Source of the DNA: an uncultured Prevotellaceae bacterium
GTDB taxonomy: Bacteria > Bacteroidota > Bacteroidia > Bacteroidales > Bacteroidaceae
Direction: 5' to 3'
Assembly (NCBI GenBank): GCA_900318815.1
Contig: ONMA01000001.1
Coordinates: forward strand, 176,210-240,209
DNA: 64,000 nt
Positions 21,023 through 28,434 of the stretch are shown here, piece by piece. The notes beneath the pieces were generated by a model. That model worked only from the letters and a program-made list of their open reading frames with translations. It searched no databases and was not told where the DNA came from. Numbering within the stretch: the first letter of the stretch is position 1; every line of letters starts with the position of its first letter. Both the position numbers and the translations under genes were made by a program.

Positions 21023-21029
21023 TCAGTTG

Positions 21030-21054
21030 CAAAGATACTACTTTTACATGTAAA
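21030..21054 (-). promoter_or_regulatory. Promoter of the riboswitch RNA with overlapping palindrome
   Basis: TATCTTTG (21037-21030, minus strand) lies about 8 bases before the aptamer. The perfect palindrome TTTACATGTAAA (21043-21054) sits between the -7 and the expected -33 position and could bind a repressor. Confidence 0.55.
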
Positions 21055-21086
21055 GTAGGCTATATACAGATGAAGATTAATACATT

Positions 21087-21953
21087 TTAACGTATAAACT
21101 GCAAGCACATCCAGTCGCTCGTCGTTTGCTCGGCTGTCAGCGTGAGGCCTAGCTTGCCTGCTTGTTCTGTTAGCAGGGGCTTGTCCGTCGTATAGAATCC
21201 GCTCAATAGCAGGATGCTTCCCGGGCTCATTTTACGGGCAAACCGTGGCATGTCGGCCAGCAGGATATTGCGATTGATGTTGGCCAACACCACGTCGAAG
21301 GTTCCTTCAACGTGGTCGAGGAGGGAGGCATCGCCCAGTAAGGAAGTAAACCGGCTGTCCACTCGGTTGATGACTGCATTATGACGGGCATTGTCGGTGC
21401 TCCATTCGTCAATGTCGTAGCCTACGGCTTCGCGGGCACCAGCCATCAGGGCTGCTATGCCTAAGATGCCTGTGCCGCAACCACAGTCGAGTACGCGCTT
21501 GCCCTCAAGATTCAAGTTGAGCAGAGCCGACAGCATCATGCGGGTGGTCTCGTGGGTGCCTGTGCCGAAGGCCAGGTGGGTATCAATTTCAATGGACAGC
21601 AGACTGCCCTCAGCAGGCAGGCCGTCTATGTGCCGACCGTCGTGAACGACGCATAGCCCGTCGATGACGATGGGCTGAAAGCCTTCCTGTTCCCATTGTT
21701 CGTTCCAGTCGCGATCCTCGGCCTCGGCCACTTGGTAGCTTACTTTCACGTCGTCCATCGGGAAGAAAGCCAGCGTCTCATCCAGCGTCGGCTGGCTGAA
21801 CAGGGCCTGCTGCACGTAGCCGGTCACTCCCTCTTCGGTCTCTTCAAAAGTCTCAAAACCAGCCTCCCCTGCCATGGCGGTCAGGATGTCGCGGGCATCT
21901 TGCATCATGTCTGCCGGCCCGCTGATGTGGAACTTCACCTCGTAGTATTTCAT
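21087..21953 (-). CDS. prmA: Ribosomal protein L11 methyltransferase
   Basis: A 288-residue S-adenosylmethionine-dependent enzyme that trimethylates ribosomal protein L11. The N-terminal substrate-recognition domain (1-100) is followed by IEIDTHLAFGTGTHETT (about 125), the SAM-binding motif VLDCGCGTGILGIAALMAG (about 155) and the post-motif VVLANINRNILL, which is the PrmA-specific N-x-N block. Length and motif order are standard. The promoter is 22 bases before the start. It is monocistronic. Confidence 0.93.
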   Translation of the reverse strand: MKYYEVKFHISGPADMMQDARDILTAMAGEAGFETFEETEEGVTGYVQQALFSQPTLDETLAFFPMDDVKVSYQVAEAEDRDWNEQWEQEGFQPIVIDGLCVVHDGRHIDGLPAEGSLLSIEIDTHLAFGTGTHETTRMMLSALLNLNLEGKRVLDCGCGTGILGIAALMAGAREAVGYDIDEWSTDNARHNAVINRVDSRFTSLLGDASLLDHVEGTFDVVLANINRNILLADMPRFARKMSPGSILLLSGFYTTDKPLLTEQAGKLGLTLTAEQTTSDWMCLQFIR

Positions 21954-21974
21954 AATAATGTTTTAAATTTGCCG

Positions 21975-21982
21975 CAAAATTA
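21975..21982 (-). promoter_or_regulatory. -7 box of prmA
   Basis: TAATTTTG on the minus strand, 22 bases before the prmA start. Confidence 0.6.
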
Positions 21983-22024
21983 CAAAAAATAGGGAAAAAC
22001 CTATTACGTTTTAGGGTTTTTCCG

Positions 22025-22032
22025 TATCTTTG
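22025..22032 (+). promoter_or_regulatory. -7 box of the Tyr/Trp/Gly-rich protein gene
   Basis: TATCTTTG, 59 bases before ATG 22091, sharing the space with the divergent prmA promoter. Confidence 0.6.
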
Positions 22033-22090
22033 CACATAAATTCAAGTTAATTTTGCAACGTGACATTATAACTAAAAGAAAAGTAGAGAT

Positions 22091-23080
22091 ATGAAAAAGT
22101 GGATTCTCTTATCGGCCATGCTGGGGGCAATGCCTTTCACCATGCAGGCTCAGGACGACGTTTACTTCGTTCCGAAGAAGAAAACCGCGAGCGAAGTGGA
22201 ATCGGCATATAGCAATGCCTATACTCATCGAAGGGAAAGGGCGGCCTCCTATCATAGTGGTTCGTCGCGCTCGGTCGATGAGTATAACCGTCGTGGTGGC
22301 AGCTATTATGAAGTGCTGCCCGGCGACTCGTCGGACATCATCAATTTCGACGGTCAGGAAGGTGTCTATCCCGACTCGCTCGACGAGTACCGTTACACCA
22401 AGCGGATGGCGCGTTTCGATGAGTACACTCCCACCGATGCCTACTGGGAGGGCTACTCGGAAGGTCAGCGCGACTCCTGGTCGCTGTGGCATTCGCCCTG
22501 GTACTATTCGAACTACTATCCTTGGTACGACTCCTGGTACTATGATCCCTGGTATTACAGTCGCTGGGGATGGTCGTGGCACTGGGGCTACTATGATCCC
22601 TGGTACTACGGATGGTACTACCCGCACTATTACAGCAGCTGGTACTCACCATATTATTATGGTGGCGGTGGCGGGTATGCACGCCATCGCAGCTATCCGG
22701 GTACGCAGCACCACGGACGCATCAGCGGCTCTGGCGCGCGTGGCGTGACGTCGAGTCGTGGCACGTCCTACTCGCACGGCACCTTCGGAAGCAGCCGCTC
22801 GCTGGGCAGCCGCTCGTCGATAGGTAGCGGAAGCCGTTCTGCTACGCTCTCGCGCACCACCACTCCGTCAAGTGGCAACCGCAGTTCGTACAACGGCGGT
22901 GGCTCTACCTACACGCCTTCACGCTCTTCTTCCTCTTCGTCGAGTGGCGGTTCGTTCGGCGGCGGCGGTTCGTTTGGCAGCGGCGGCAGCCGTTCCAGCG
23001 GTGGCTCGTTCAGTGGTGGCGGTGGCAGTCGTTCGGGCGGTGGCTCGTTCGGCGGTGGCGGCAGTCGCTCGCGCCGATAG
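22091..23080 (+). CDS. Secreted low-complexity Tyr/Trp- and Ser/Gly-rich protein
   Basis: The 329 residues begin with a signal peptide (MKKWILLSAMLGAMPFTMQAQ). A charged region follows, then a stretch at about 135-200 made almost entirely of Tyr, Trp, Pro, Ser and Asp (units such as YYDPWYYG and WYDSWYYDPWYY), and then from about residue 235 to the end a Ser/Gly/Arg region with repeats like SGGSFGGGGSF. No catalytic motif is visible. Similar proteins occur in Bacteroidales but without known function. The composition suggests a surface or periplasmic, possibly self-associating or wall-interacting protein. It is followed 52 bases later by the FadL-type porin gene and may be co-transcribed with it. 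Confidence 0.75.
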   Translation: MKKWILLSAMLGAMPFTMQAQDDVYFVPKKKTASEVESAYSNAYTHRRERAASYHSGSSRSVDEYNRRGGSYYEVLPGDSSDIINFDGQEGVYPDSLDEYRYTKRMARFDEYTPTDAYWEGYSEGQRDSWSLWHSPWYYSNYYPWYDSWYYDPWYYSRWGWSWHWGYYDPWYYGWYYPHYYSSWYSPYYYGGGGGYARHRSYPGTQHHGRISGSGARGVTSSRGTSYSHGTFGSSRSLGSRSSIGSGSRSATLSRTTTPSSGNRSSYNGGGSTYTPSRSSSSSSSGGSFGGGGSFGSGGSRSSGGSFSGGGGSRSGGGSFGGGGSRSRR

Positions 23081-23132
23081 GCAATTGAGAACAGATAATT
23101 GAGAATAGATAATTAATCATTATTTCAATGCG

Positions 23133-24743
23133 ATGAAGATTTCATTTTACATGGCAGCATTGGCCACGGTGATGGCCGTGCCTGCACTGGCACAGGAGAC
23201 ATACGAGAATGCCAAGATAGCAACAGAAGACCTGAACGGAACGGCCCGCTATGTGGGCATGGGTGGAGCGATGGACGCTCTGGGGGCTGACATTTCGACC
23301 ATCGGCACCAACCCCGCAGGCATAGGCCTCTTCAGGAAGTCCAATATCAGTCTTTCGGCCGGTATGGTTTCGCAACGGGATGCCAAGAACTTCGGTGGCG
23401 GTCACACCACCAACGTGAGTTTCGACCAGGTGGGCTTCGTATGGACCAATCAGACCTCGTCGACCAACTTTGTGAACTTTGCCTTCAACTACCACAAGAG
23501 CCGTAACTTCAACCAGATTCTGGAGGCAGCCGACGCGCTGGATCACGCCTCGCAAAACAAGCTTACCTACGCCAAGGACAAGAACGACCTGCTGTTCAAG
23601 TACGACAACAAAGACCGTCCTGACCTGGAAAATCCCTACGTGCAGTGCAACCAGCTCGATGACATGTACTACCGCAACATGATCTATCAGCCGGGACATC
23701 CTATGGGCGACTGGGGCTACTACGAGGGCGATGCCTATACGATGAACCGTAGCCATACGGGTTACATATCGGAGTTCGACTTCAACCTGAGCGGAAACTC
23801 CAAGAATACGCTCTACTGGGGCCTTACGCTGGGCTTCCACGACGTGCATTACAAGCATTATGGCGAGTACGCAGAACATCTGATTGGCGATGATGTGACG
23901 TTCCCGAAGTCGTTTGATCTCACCGTAGGCGACGATCGAAGCATCACGGGCTATGGCTTCGACGTGAAGTTAGGTGTCATCGTGCGGCCTATTGAGGAGT
24001 CGCCCTTTCGCTTCGGTATCACGGTGGCCACGCCTACATGGTACGACCTGAAGACCAGCAACTACACGACGATGGCCTGCTATGGTCAGAACTTCTCCAA
24101 CGGCTCAGCCTATAAGGGCGGCTCGGTAAGTGCCAACGAATCCTATAAGTTCAGGGTCAACACCCCGTGGAAGTTCGGAATCTCGGCCGGACACACCATC
24201 GGTACTGAACTGGCAATGGGCATTGGCTACGAGTTCAGCGACTACAGCAAGCTCGATTCCCGCTACAAGACAGAAGGCAGATACGACTGGTACTACGACA
24301 CGTACAGCGAGAGTAGTGAGAGCGACGAGGCGATGAACCGCCACACCTCGAAGACGCTCAAAGGCGTTTCTACGCTAAAGGTCGGCTTCGAGTATAAGCC
24401 CGATCCTGCCGTGGCCATTCGCTTGGGCTACAACTACGTTTCGCCCATGTATAGTAAGGATGGCTTCAAGGATGGCACGATTGCCTCGGAAGGCTCCTAC
24501 TACAGCTCGGCTACCGACTATACCAACTGGGATTCTACCGAGCGACTGACCTGCGGTATTGGCATTCAGATGGACAAGTGGAACTTTGCAGCTGCCTATC
24601 AGTACTCTACGCAGAAGGGAAACTTCTCGCCCTTCATGGCCTACGAGGACAACACCTCCCGTGCCGACGACAATATTGCCCGTGAAGTGAGTGTGAAGAA
24701 CCAGCGTCACCAACTGCTCTTCACCGTTGGCTACACCTTCTGA
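23133..24743 (+). CDS. OmpP1/FadL/TodX-family outer-membrane transporter
   Basis: A 536-residue outer-membrane beta-barrel protein. After the signal peptide (MKISFYMAALATVMAVPALA) the mature N-terminus contains NGTARYVGMGGAMDALGADI and TNPAGIGLFRKS, the characteristic hatch/plug region of FadL-like porins. The rest alternates strands with many aromatic residues and ends in the typical outer-membrane signal LLFTVGYTF with terminal Phe. FadL proteins move hydrophobic compounds such as fatty acids across the outer membrane; the substrate here is unknown. It is probably transcribed with the preceding gene. Confidence 0.88.
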   Translation: MKISFYMAALATVMAVPALAQETYENAKIATEDLNGTARYVGMGGAMDALGADISTIGTNPAGIGLFRKSNISLSAGMVSQRDAKNFGGGHTTNVSFDQVGFVWTNQTSSTNFVNFAFNYHKSRNFNQILEAADALDHASQNKLTYAKDKNDLLFKYDNKDRPDLENPYVQCNQLDDMYYRNMIYQPGHPMGDWGYYEGDAYTMNRSHTGYISEFDFNLSGNSKNTLYWGLTLGFHDVHYKHYGEYAEHLIGDDVTFPKSFDLTVGDDRSITGYGFDVKLGVIVRPIEESPFRFGITVATPTWYDLKTSNYTTMACYGQNFSNGSAYKGGSVSANESYKFRVNTPWKFGISAGHTIGTELAMGIGYEFSDYSKLDSRYKTEGRYDWYYDTYSESSESDEAMNRHTSKTLKGVSTLKVGFEYKPDPAVAIRLGYNYVSPMYSKDGFKDGTIASEGSYYSSATDYTNWDSTERLTCGIGIQMDKWNFAAAYQYSTQKGNFSPFMAYEDNTSRADDNIAREVSVKNQRHQLLFTVGYTF

Positions 24744-24750
24744 TTCTTAA

Positions 24751-24892
24751 AACAACGGATTACACGGATTAAACGGATTTTTTAAGTCCTGCTGGTAATT
24801 AGCAACTTAGAAAATCCGTTTAATCCGTTGTAGTTAATGATGACGCGCCGCGTTTAATCCGTTTAATCCGTGTAATCCGTTGTGGTTAAAAA
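24751..24892. repeat. ACGGATT-type palindromic repeat between convergent genes, copy 1
   Basis: The left arm has AACAACGGATT followed by further ACGGATT units; the right arm has the complement (AATCCGT units ending AATCCGTTGT), here with a second set of right-arm units. A related element with the same central motif (CTG, two bases, AATNAG, then AACTTA) lies at 27488-27581. Both sit between convergent genes, so they probably act as bidirectional terminators. Confidence 0.7.
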
Positions 24893-24894
24893 TC

Positions 24895-26805
24895 TTAGTC
24901 CTTCTTGTCGAGGACGCTGTACTGTGAGTTGTTCGAGATATATTCAGGAACGATCTCCTTCATTTTCTGCACCGTGGCCATGTCGTCATAGCGCTTGCTG
25001 ATTTCCATCAGCTCGTCAATTTCCTTGCATACATCCTCGTAGTCGTACTCGCGCACGGTAGCAATGCGAATTTTCTTGTGGAACGAGGGCTTCGTGTTCT
25101 CCTCGTGGCTCAGCACTTCCTCGTAGAGCTTCTCGCCTTCGCGCAGGCCGGTGTACTCAATCTTGATGTTCGGCACTCCGCTCAGCTTAATCATGCGCGT
25201 GGCCAGGTCGGCGATACGCACGGGCTTGCCCATGTCGAACACGAATATCTCGCCGCCATTGCCCTTCGTGCCAGCTTCAAGCACCAGCTTACAGGCCTCG
25301 GGAATGAGCATGAAGAAACGGATGATGTCGGGATGGGTGACGGTGACGGGGCCTCCCTTCTTAATCTGTTCCTGGAACAGGGGAATCACCGAACCGTTGG
25401 AACCGAGCACATTGCCGAAGCGGGTTGTAACAAACTGCGTGTCGACAATCTTGTTGAGCGATTGCACGTAAATCTCGCAGATGCGCTTCGAGCATCCCAT
25501 GACGTTGGTAGGATTGACGGCCTTGTCGGTAGACACCATGACAAACTTCTTCACTCCGTATTTGGCACTGAGGTCGGCAATGACTTTCGTGCCCCACACA
25601 TTGTTCTGCACGCTCTCGCTGGGGTTGTCCTCCATCATCGGCACGTGCTTGTAGGCAGCGGCGTGGAATACGTAGTCGGGCTTGAATGAGGAGAAGATGG
25701 CCTCCATTCGCTTTTGCTTGCAGATGCTGGTGACCACGGTCTCGCAGGGTATGTCGGGCCATTGCTGGGCCATCATCAGTCGTATGTCGTGCTGGGGAGT
25801 CTCAGCCTGGTCGATGAGCATCATGGCTGCGGGCTTGTAGATGGCAATCTGGCGCACCATCTCGCTGCCGATGGAGCCTGCGCTGCCCGTGATGAGGATG
25901 CGACGACCCGTGAGCTGGTCGCCCACAGACTTCATGTCGACGATGATTTCCTCGCGGGGCAACAGGTCTTCCACGCTCACTTCCTTCATCTGGGCAACCT
26001 TCTGGGTAGGTGCATTGACATCCCACTCCTTCACGTTCTCCATCATATAGATTTTCACGCCCGAATTGATGAGAAAGTCCTGCAAAGTCTGGTTGTTGCG
26101 GAACTCATCGTTGCGCAGGGGCGAAATGAGCACTGCCTGTATGCGTAGCTTTTCAATGACTTTTGGCAGGTCGTCGTTCACCTCATAGACCCGTTCGCCC
26201 ATGAGGATGTGATGCTTGTATCCCTTGTCGTGCGAGATGAAGCCTTTCAGCAGGAAGCGTGCAGGCTTCTGCATGCGTATGTTCTTGGCCAGGCCTACGC
26301 CGCCCTCGTTCACGCCGTATATCAGCGTGCGCTTGGCGCGCTTGTCCGATGTGGTAACGTCGTGCAGCAGCTTCACCAGCACGCGCATGCCCCACATGAG
26401 CAGGGTGGCAATGAGGAAGAGCAGAACCAGCTGCGTGTTGTTCAGATGCACCATGACGGTCTCTGGAACCATAGCATCAAAGAAATAACTGGCGAGATTT
26501 ACGAGAATCAGCGACACGAAGTTGGCCACGCCCACCCGCTGCAGGTCAACGAACGACGAGTAGCGAATGATACCCGAATAGGTGCGGAAGAGGCGGAAGC
26601 CTATGAAACTGATGGCTATACACAGGAATAGCGCACAGCTCAGGGGAATGAATTGCTGGAATATGCTGTCGCTACGGAAATAGGCCCAATAGGTAATGAG
26701 ACCTGAAAAATATATAATGAAACTGTCAAGAAGAAGTATACACCAGTAGGGTAGGGAGTTCTTCGTGAAATACCAGTTCAACAGCTTGTCTATTAAATTC
26801 ATCAT
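24895..26805 (-). CDS. CapD/FlaA1-type nucleoside-diphosphate-sugar 4,6-dehydratase, membrane-anchored
   Basis: The 636 residues begin with four membrane helices (to about 135) as in WbpM/CapD proteins. A CoA-binding-like domain follows, then a Rossmann short-chain dehydrogenase domain from about 285 with the NAD motif ILITGSAGSIGSEMVRQ, the FHAAAYKHVPMMEDNP block and the active-site region MVSTDKAVNPTNVMGCSKR, where the usual Tyr of the triad is replaced by Met as in the 4,6-dehydratase (SMK-type) group. Such enzymes act on UDP-GlcNAc or related sugars for capsule or glycan synthesis. It is a single gene, converging with the porin gene. Confidence 0.9.
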   Translation of the reverse strand: MMNLIDKLLNWYFTKNSLPYWCILLLDSFIIYFSGLITYWAYFRSDSIFQQFIPLSCALFLCIAISFIGFRLFRTYSGIIRYSSFVDLQRVGVANFVSLILVNLASYFFDAMVPETVMVHLNNTQLVLLFLIATLLMWGMRVLVKLLHDVTTSDKRAKRTLIYGVNEGGVGLAKNIRMQKPARFLLKGFISHDKGYKHHILMGERVYEVNDDLPKVIEKLRIQAVLISPLRNDEFRNNQTLQDFLINSGVKIYMMENVKEWDVNAPTQKVAQMKEVSVEDLLPREEIIVDMKSVGDQLTGRRILITGSAGSIGSEMVRQIAIYKPAAMMLIDQAETPQHDIRLMMAQQWPDIPCETVVTSICKQKRMEAIFSSFKPDYVFHAAAYKHVPMMEDNPSESVQNNVWGTKVIADLSAKYGVKKFVMVSTDKAVNPTNVMGCSKRICEIYVQSLNKIVDTQFVTTRFGNVLGSNGSVIPLFQEQIKKGGPVTVTHPDIIRFFMLIPEACKLVLEAGTKGNGGEIFVFDMGKPVRIADLATRMIKLSGVPNIKIEYTGLREGEKLYEEVLSHEENTKPSFHKKIRIATVREYDYEDVCKEIDELMEISKRYDDMATVQKMKEIVPEYISNNSQYSVLDKKD

Positions 26806-26867
26806 AAATATTAGTTCTCTGTCACCATGTTGATTTTGAAATTATTATCTCTTTCTCAATTACCGTG

Positions 26868-26875
26868 CAAAAGTA
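26868..26875 (-). promoter_or_regulatory. -7 box of the CapD-type gene
   Basis: TACTTTTG on the minus strand, 63 bases before the start codon. Confidence 0.55.
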
Positions 26876-27045
26876 AGCATAAAAAATGAATAAAGCAAAT
26901 TATTTCCATTCTTTTTATCGGATTATTTGTTTTTTGTAACGAAAATCAAGAAAGGCTCTTTCTTGCGAAAAATAGTAAAGAATTATTTTGTTGGTGTCGG
27001 GTGTAAAAAAGTGTTGGATTTCTTGCGTAGTTTATTGGAAATTCT

Positions 27046-27053
27046 TACCTTTG
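27046..27053 (+). promoter_or_regulatory. -7 box of the coiled-coil protein gene
   Basis: TACCTTTG, 32 bases before ATG 27085. Confidence 0.65.
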
Positions 27054-27084
27054 CACTCGATTAAACAATTAAATTGTAATTATC

Positions 27085-27432
27085 ATGAAAAAAGTAATGA
27101 TTGTTTGCGCTATGGTCGTTGCAGGTCTGATGGGTTCGCTCAACGTGAATGCGCAGGACGTAGTGACGGCTGCCGATGCAGCCCAGATGAGTGCCAAGGA
27201 ACTGAAGAAAGCCGCCAAGGTGCAGAAGGACAAAGAGAACGCTGTCAAGGACGTGGCAAAGACCAGAAAGGCCGCTGAAAAGGCTGCGAAGAAGGCTGAA
27301 AACTTGAAGAAAAAGGCTTCGGACTTCGCCAAGAAGGCTGAAAACGCTGAGAAGGATGCCAAGAAAGCTGCCGAGAAGGCTGAAAAGGCCGAGCAGAAAC
27401 TGTCGAAGATGACGAGTACACCTGAGAAATAA
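27085..27432 (+). CDS. Secreted Lys/Ala-rich coiled-coil protein
   Basis: The 115 residues begin with a clear signal peptide (MKKVMIVCAMVVAGLMGSLN, then VNAQ). The remainder is nearly pure Ala, Lys and Glu in heptad-like runs (for example KKAENAEKDAKKAAEKAEKA), predicting one long helix or coiled coil in the periplasm. No family of known function is recognised; it resembles small exported helical proteins often annotated hypothetical. It has its own promoter and ends before a palindromic repeat shared with the convergent sigma-factor gene. The strong composition bias means that homology searches could mislead. Confidence 0.75.
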   Translation: MKKVMIVCAMVVAGLMGSLNVNAQDVVTAADAAQMSAKELKKAAKVQKDKENAVKDVAKTRKAAEKAAKKAENLKKKASDFAKKAENAEKDAKKAAEKAEKAEQKLSKMTSTPEK

Positions 27433-27487
27433 GCCATTGGGACTTGTCTGAAACAGGAGAGTGTGTCAAAACACACGATTTATTTTA

Positions 27488-27581
27488 AACAACGGATTTC
27501 ACGGATTACACGGATTTAAGCCCAACTGATAATCAGTAACTTATAAAAATCCGTATAATCCGTGAAATCCGTTGTTTTTAA
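27488..27581. repeat. ACGGATT-type palindromic repeat, copy 2 (probable bidirectional terminator)
   Basis: AACAACGGATTTCACGGATT is mirrored by AATCCGTGAAATCCGTTGTT. The 94-base palindrome lies between the convergent coiled-coil and sigma-factor genes. Confidence 0.75.
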
Positions 27582-27603
27582 TAATGACACACCCTCTGTT
27601 TGT

Positions 27604-28206
27604 TTACCCCTCGATGAGTGCCAGTTCAATGTTGTGCTGCTTGGCCATGCGTCGCAGGTTGATGATGGCATAGCGCATGCGGCCAAGTGCCGTGTTGATG
27701 CTCACATTCGTGAGTTCGGCAATCTCCTTGAACGACAGCTGCTGGTAAAAGCGCATAAACACCACCTCGCGCTGGCTGGCAGGCAGGTTGTTCACCATCT
27801 TCTTCACGTCGAGCAGCACCTGTTCGTTGATAATCTCACTCTCGCGGTACGTGTCGAGCACCGAAGCCCCCTTGAGGTTGGTCAGGTCGTTGTTCTCCGT
27901 GGGTTCCACGATGTGCTCGTTTTGATGGGCACGATACCAGTCCATGATCACGTTGTGGGCAATGCGGGTGAGCCAGAAGGAGAACTTACCTGAGTCGACG
28001 TACTGCTTCTGCTGTAGCTTTGTGATGACTTTGACAAAGGTCTCCTGGAATATATCGTCGGCAATGTCATGCTCGCGTACAACGAACATGATGTATGTAA
28101 ACAACTTCTCCTGATTGCGCGCCAATAACTCATCGAACGCACGATTGTCTCCATCGGAATAAAGTAAGGCCAACTTCTCGTCAGTCAGACTTTCGTAATA
28201 CTTCAT
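27604..28206 (-). CDS. ECF-type RNA polymerase sigma factor
   Basis: A 200-residue sigma-70 family factor. Region 2 spans about residues 20-95 (AFDELLARNQEKLFTYIMF, DIADDIFQETFVKVI, FSFWLTRIAHNVIMDWYR), and region 4 lies at about 140-190 (LPASQREVVFMRFYQQLSF, KEIAELTNVSINTALGRM). There is no region 3, which places it in the ECF group. No anti-sigma gene adjoins it on either side, so the regulating partner is elsewhere or absent. It has its own promoter at 28292 and may be autoregulated, but no second promoter type was seen. Confidence 0.9.
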   Translation of the reverse strand: MKYYESLTDEKLALLYSDGDNRAFDELLARNQEKLFTYIMFVVREHDIADDIFQETFVKVITKLQQKQYVDSGKFSFWLTRIAHNVIMDWYRAHQNEHIVEPTENNDLTNLKGASVLDTYRESEIINEQVLLDVKKMVNNLPASQREVVFMRFYQQLSFKEIAELTNVSINTALGRMRYAIINLRRMAKQHNIELALIEG

Positions 28207-28291
28207 AGACTTTATTTTTTATTAATGAAGTAAAGTTTTCTCGATAGGCAATAAATGTTTTATTTGTGAGTTATTAATAGAATATCGAGTG

Positions 28292-28299
28292 CAAAAGTA
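28292..28299 (-). promoter_or_regulatory. -7 box of the sigma-factor gene
   Basis: TACTTTTG on the minus strand, about 86 bases before the start, leaving a fairly long AT-rich leader. Confidence 0.5.
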
Positions 28300-28383
28300 A
28301 GTAAATAATTCCAAATCGCCAAAAAAAATGATGGAAAAATGTATTTTTCATGGCTATAGGCATTCATTTTCAATAAAAATCCG

Positions 28384-28391
28384 TATATTTG
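28384..28391 (+). promoter_or_regulatory. -7 box of the adenine deaminase gene
   Basis: TATATTTG, 44 bases before ATG 28435. Confidence 0.6.
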
Positions 28392-28434
28392 CAACCGTTT
28401 GACATTCATCTAAAATCTAAAACTATTAAGGACT

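Larger units (their letters stand above)
20677..21023 (-). ncRNA. Stand-alone transcript carrying the cobalamin riboswitch (about 345 bases)
   Basis: The transcript is bounded by a -7 box (21037-21030) and a rho-independent terminator (20677). Its 5' half is the aptamer. Its 3' half has a CCGA/TCGG hairpin and a CACCGGGGCGGTG hairpin that may form the expression platform. No plausible coding region is present. It could be a remnant of a lost B12 operon or a B12-responsive regulatory RNA. Confidence 0.55.
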
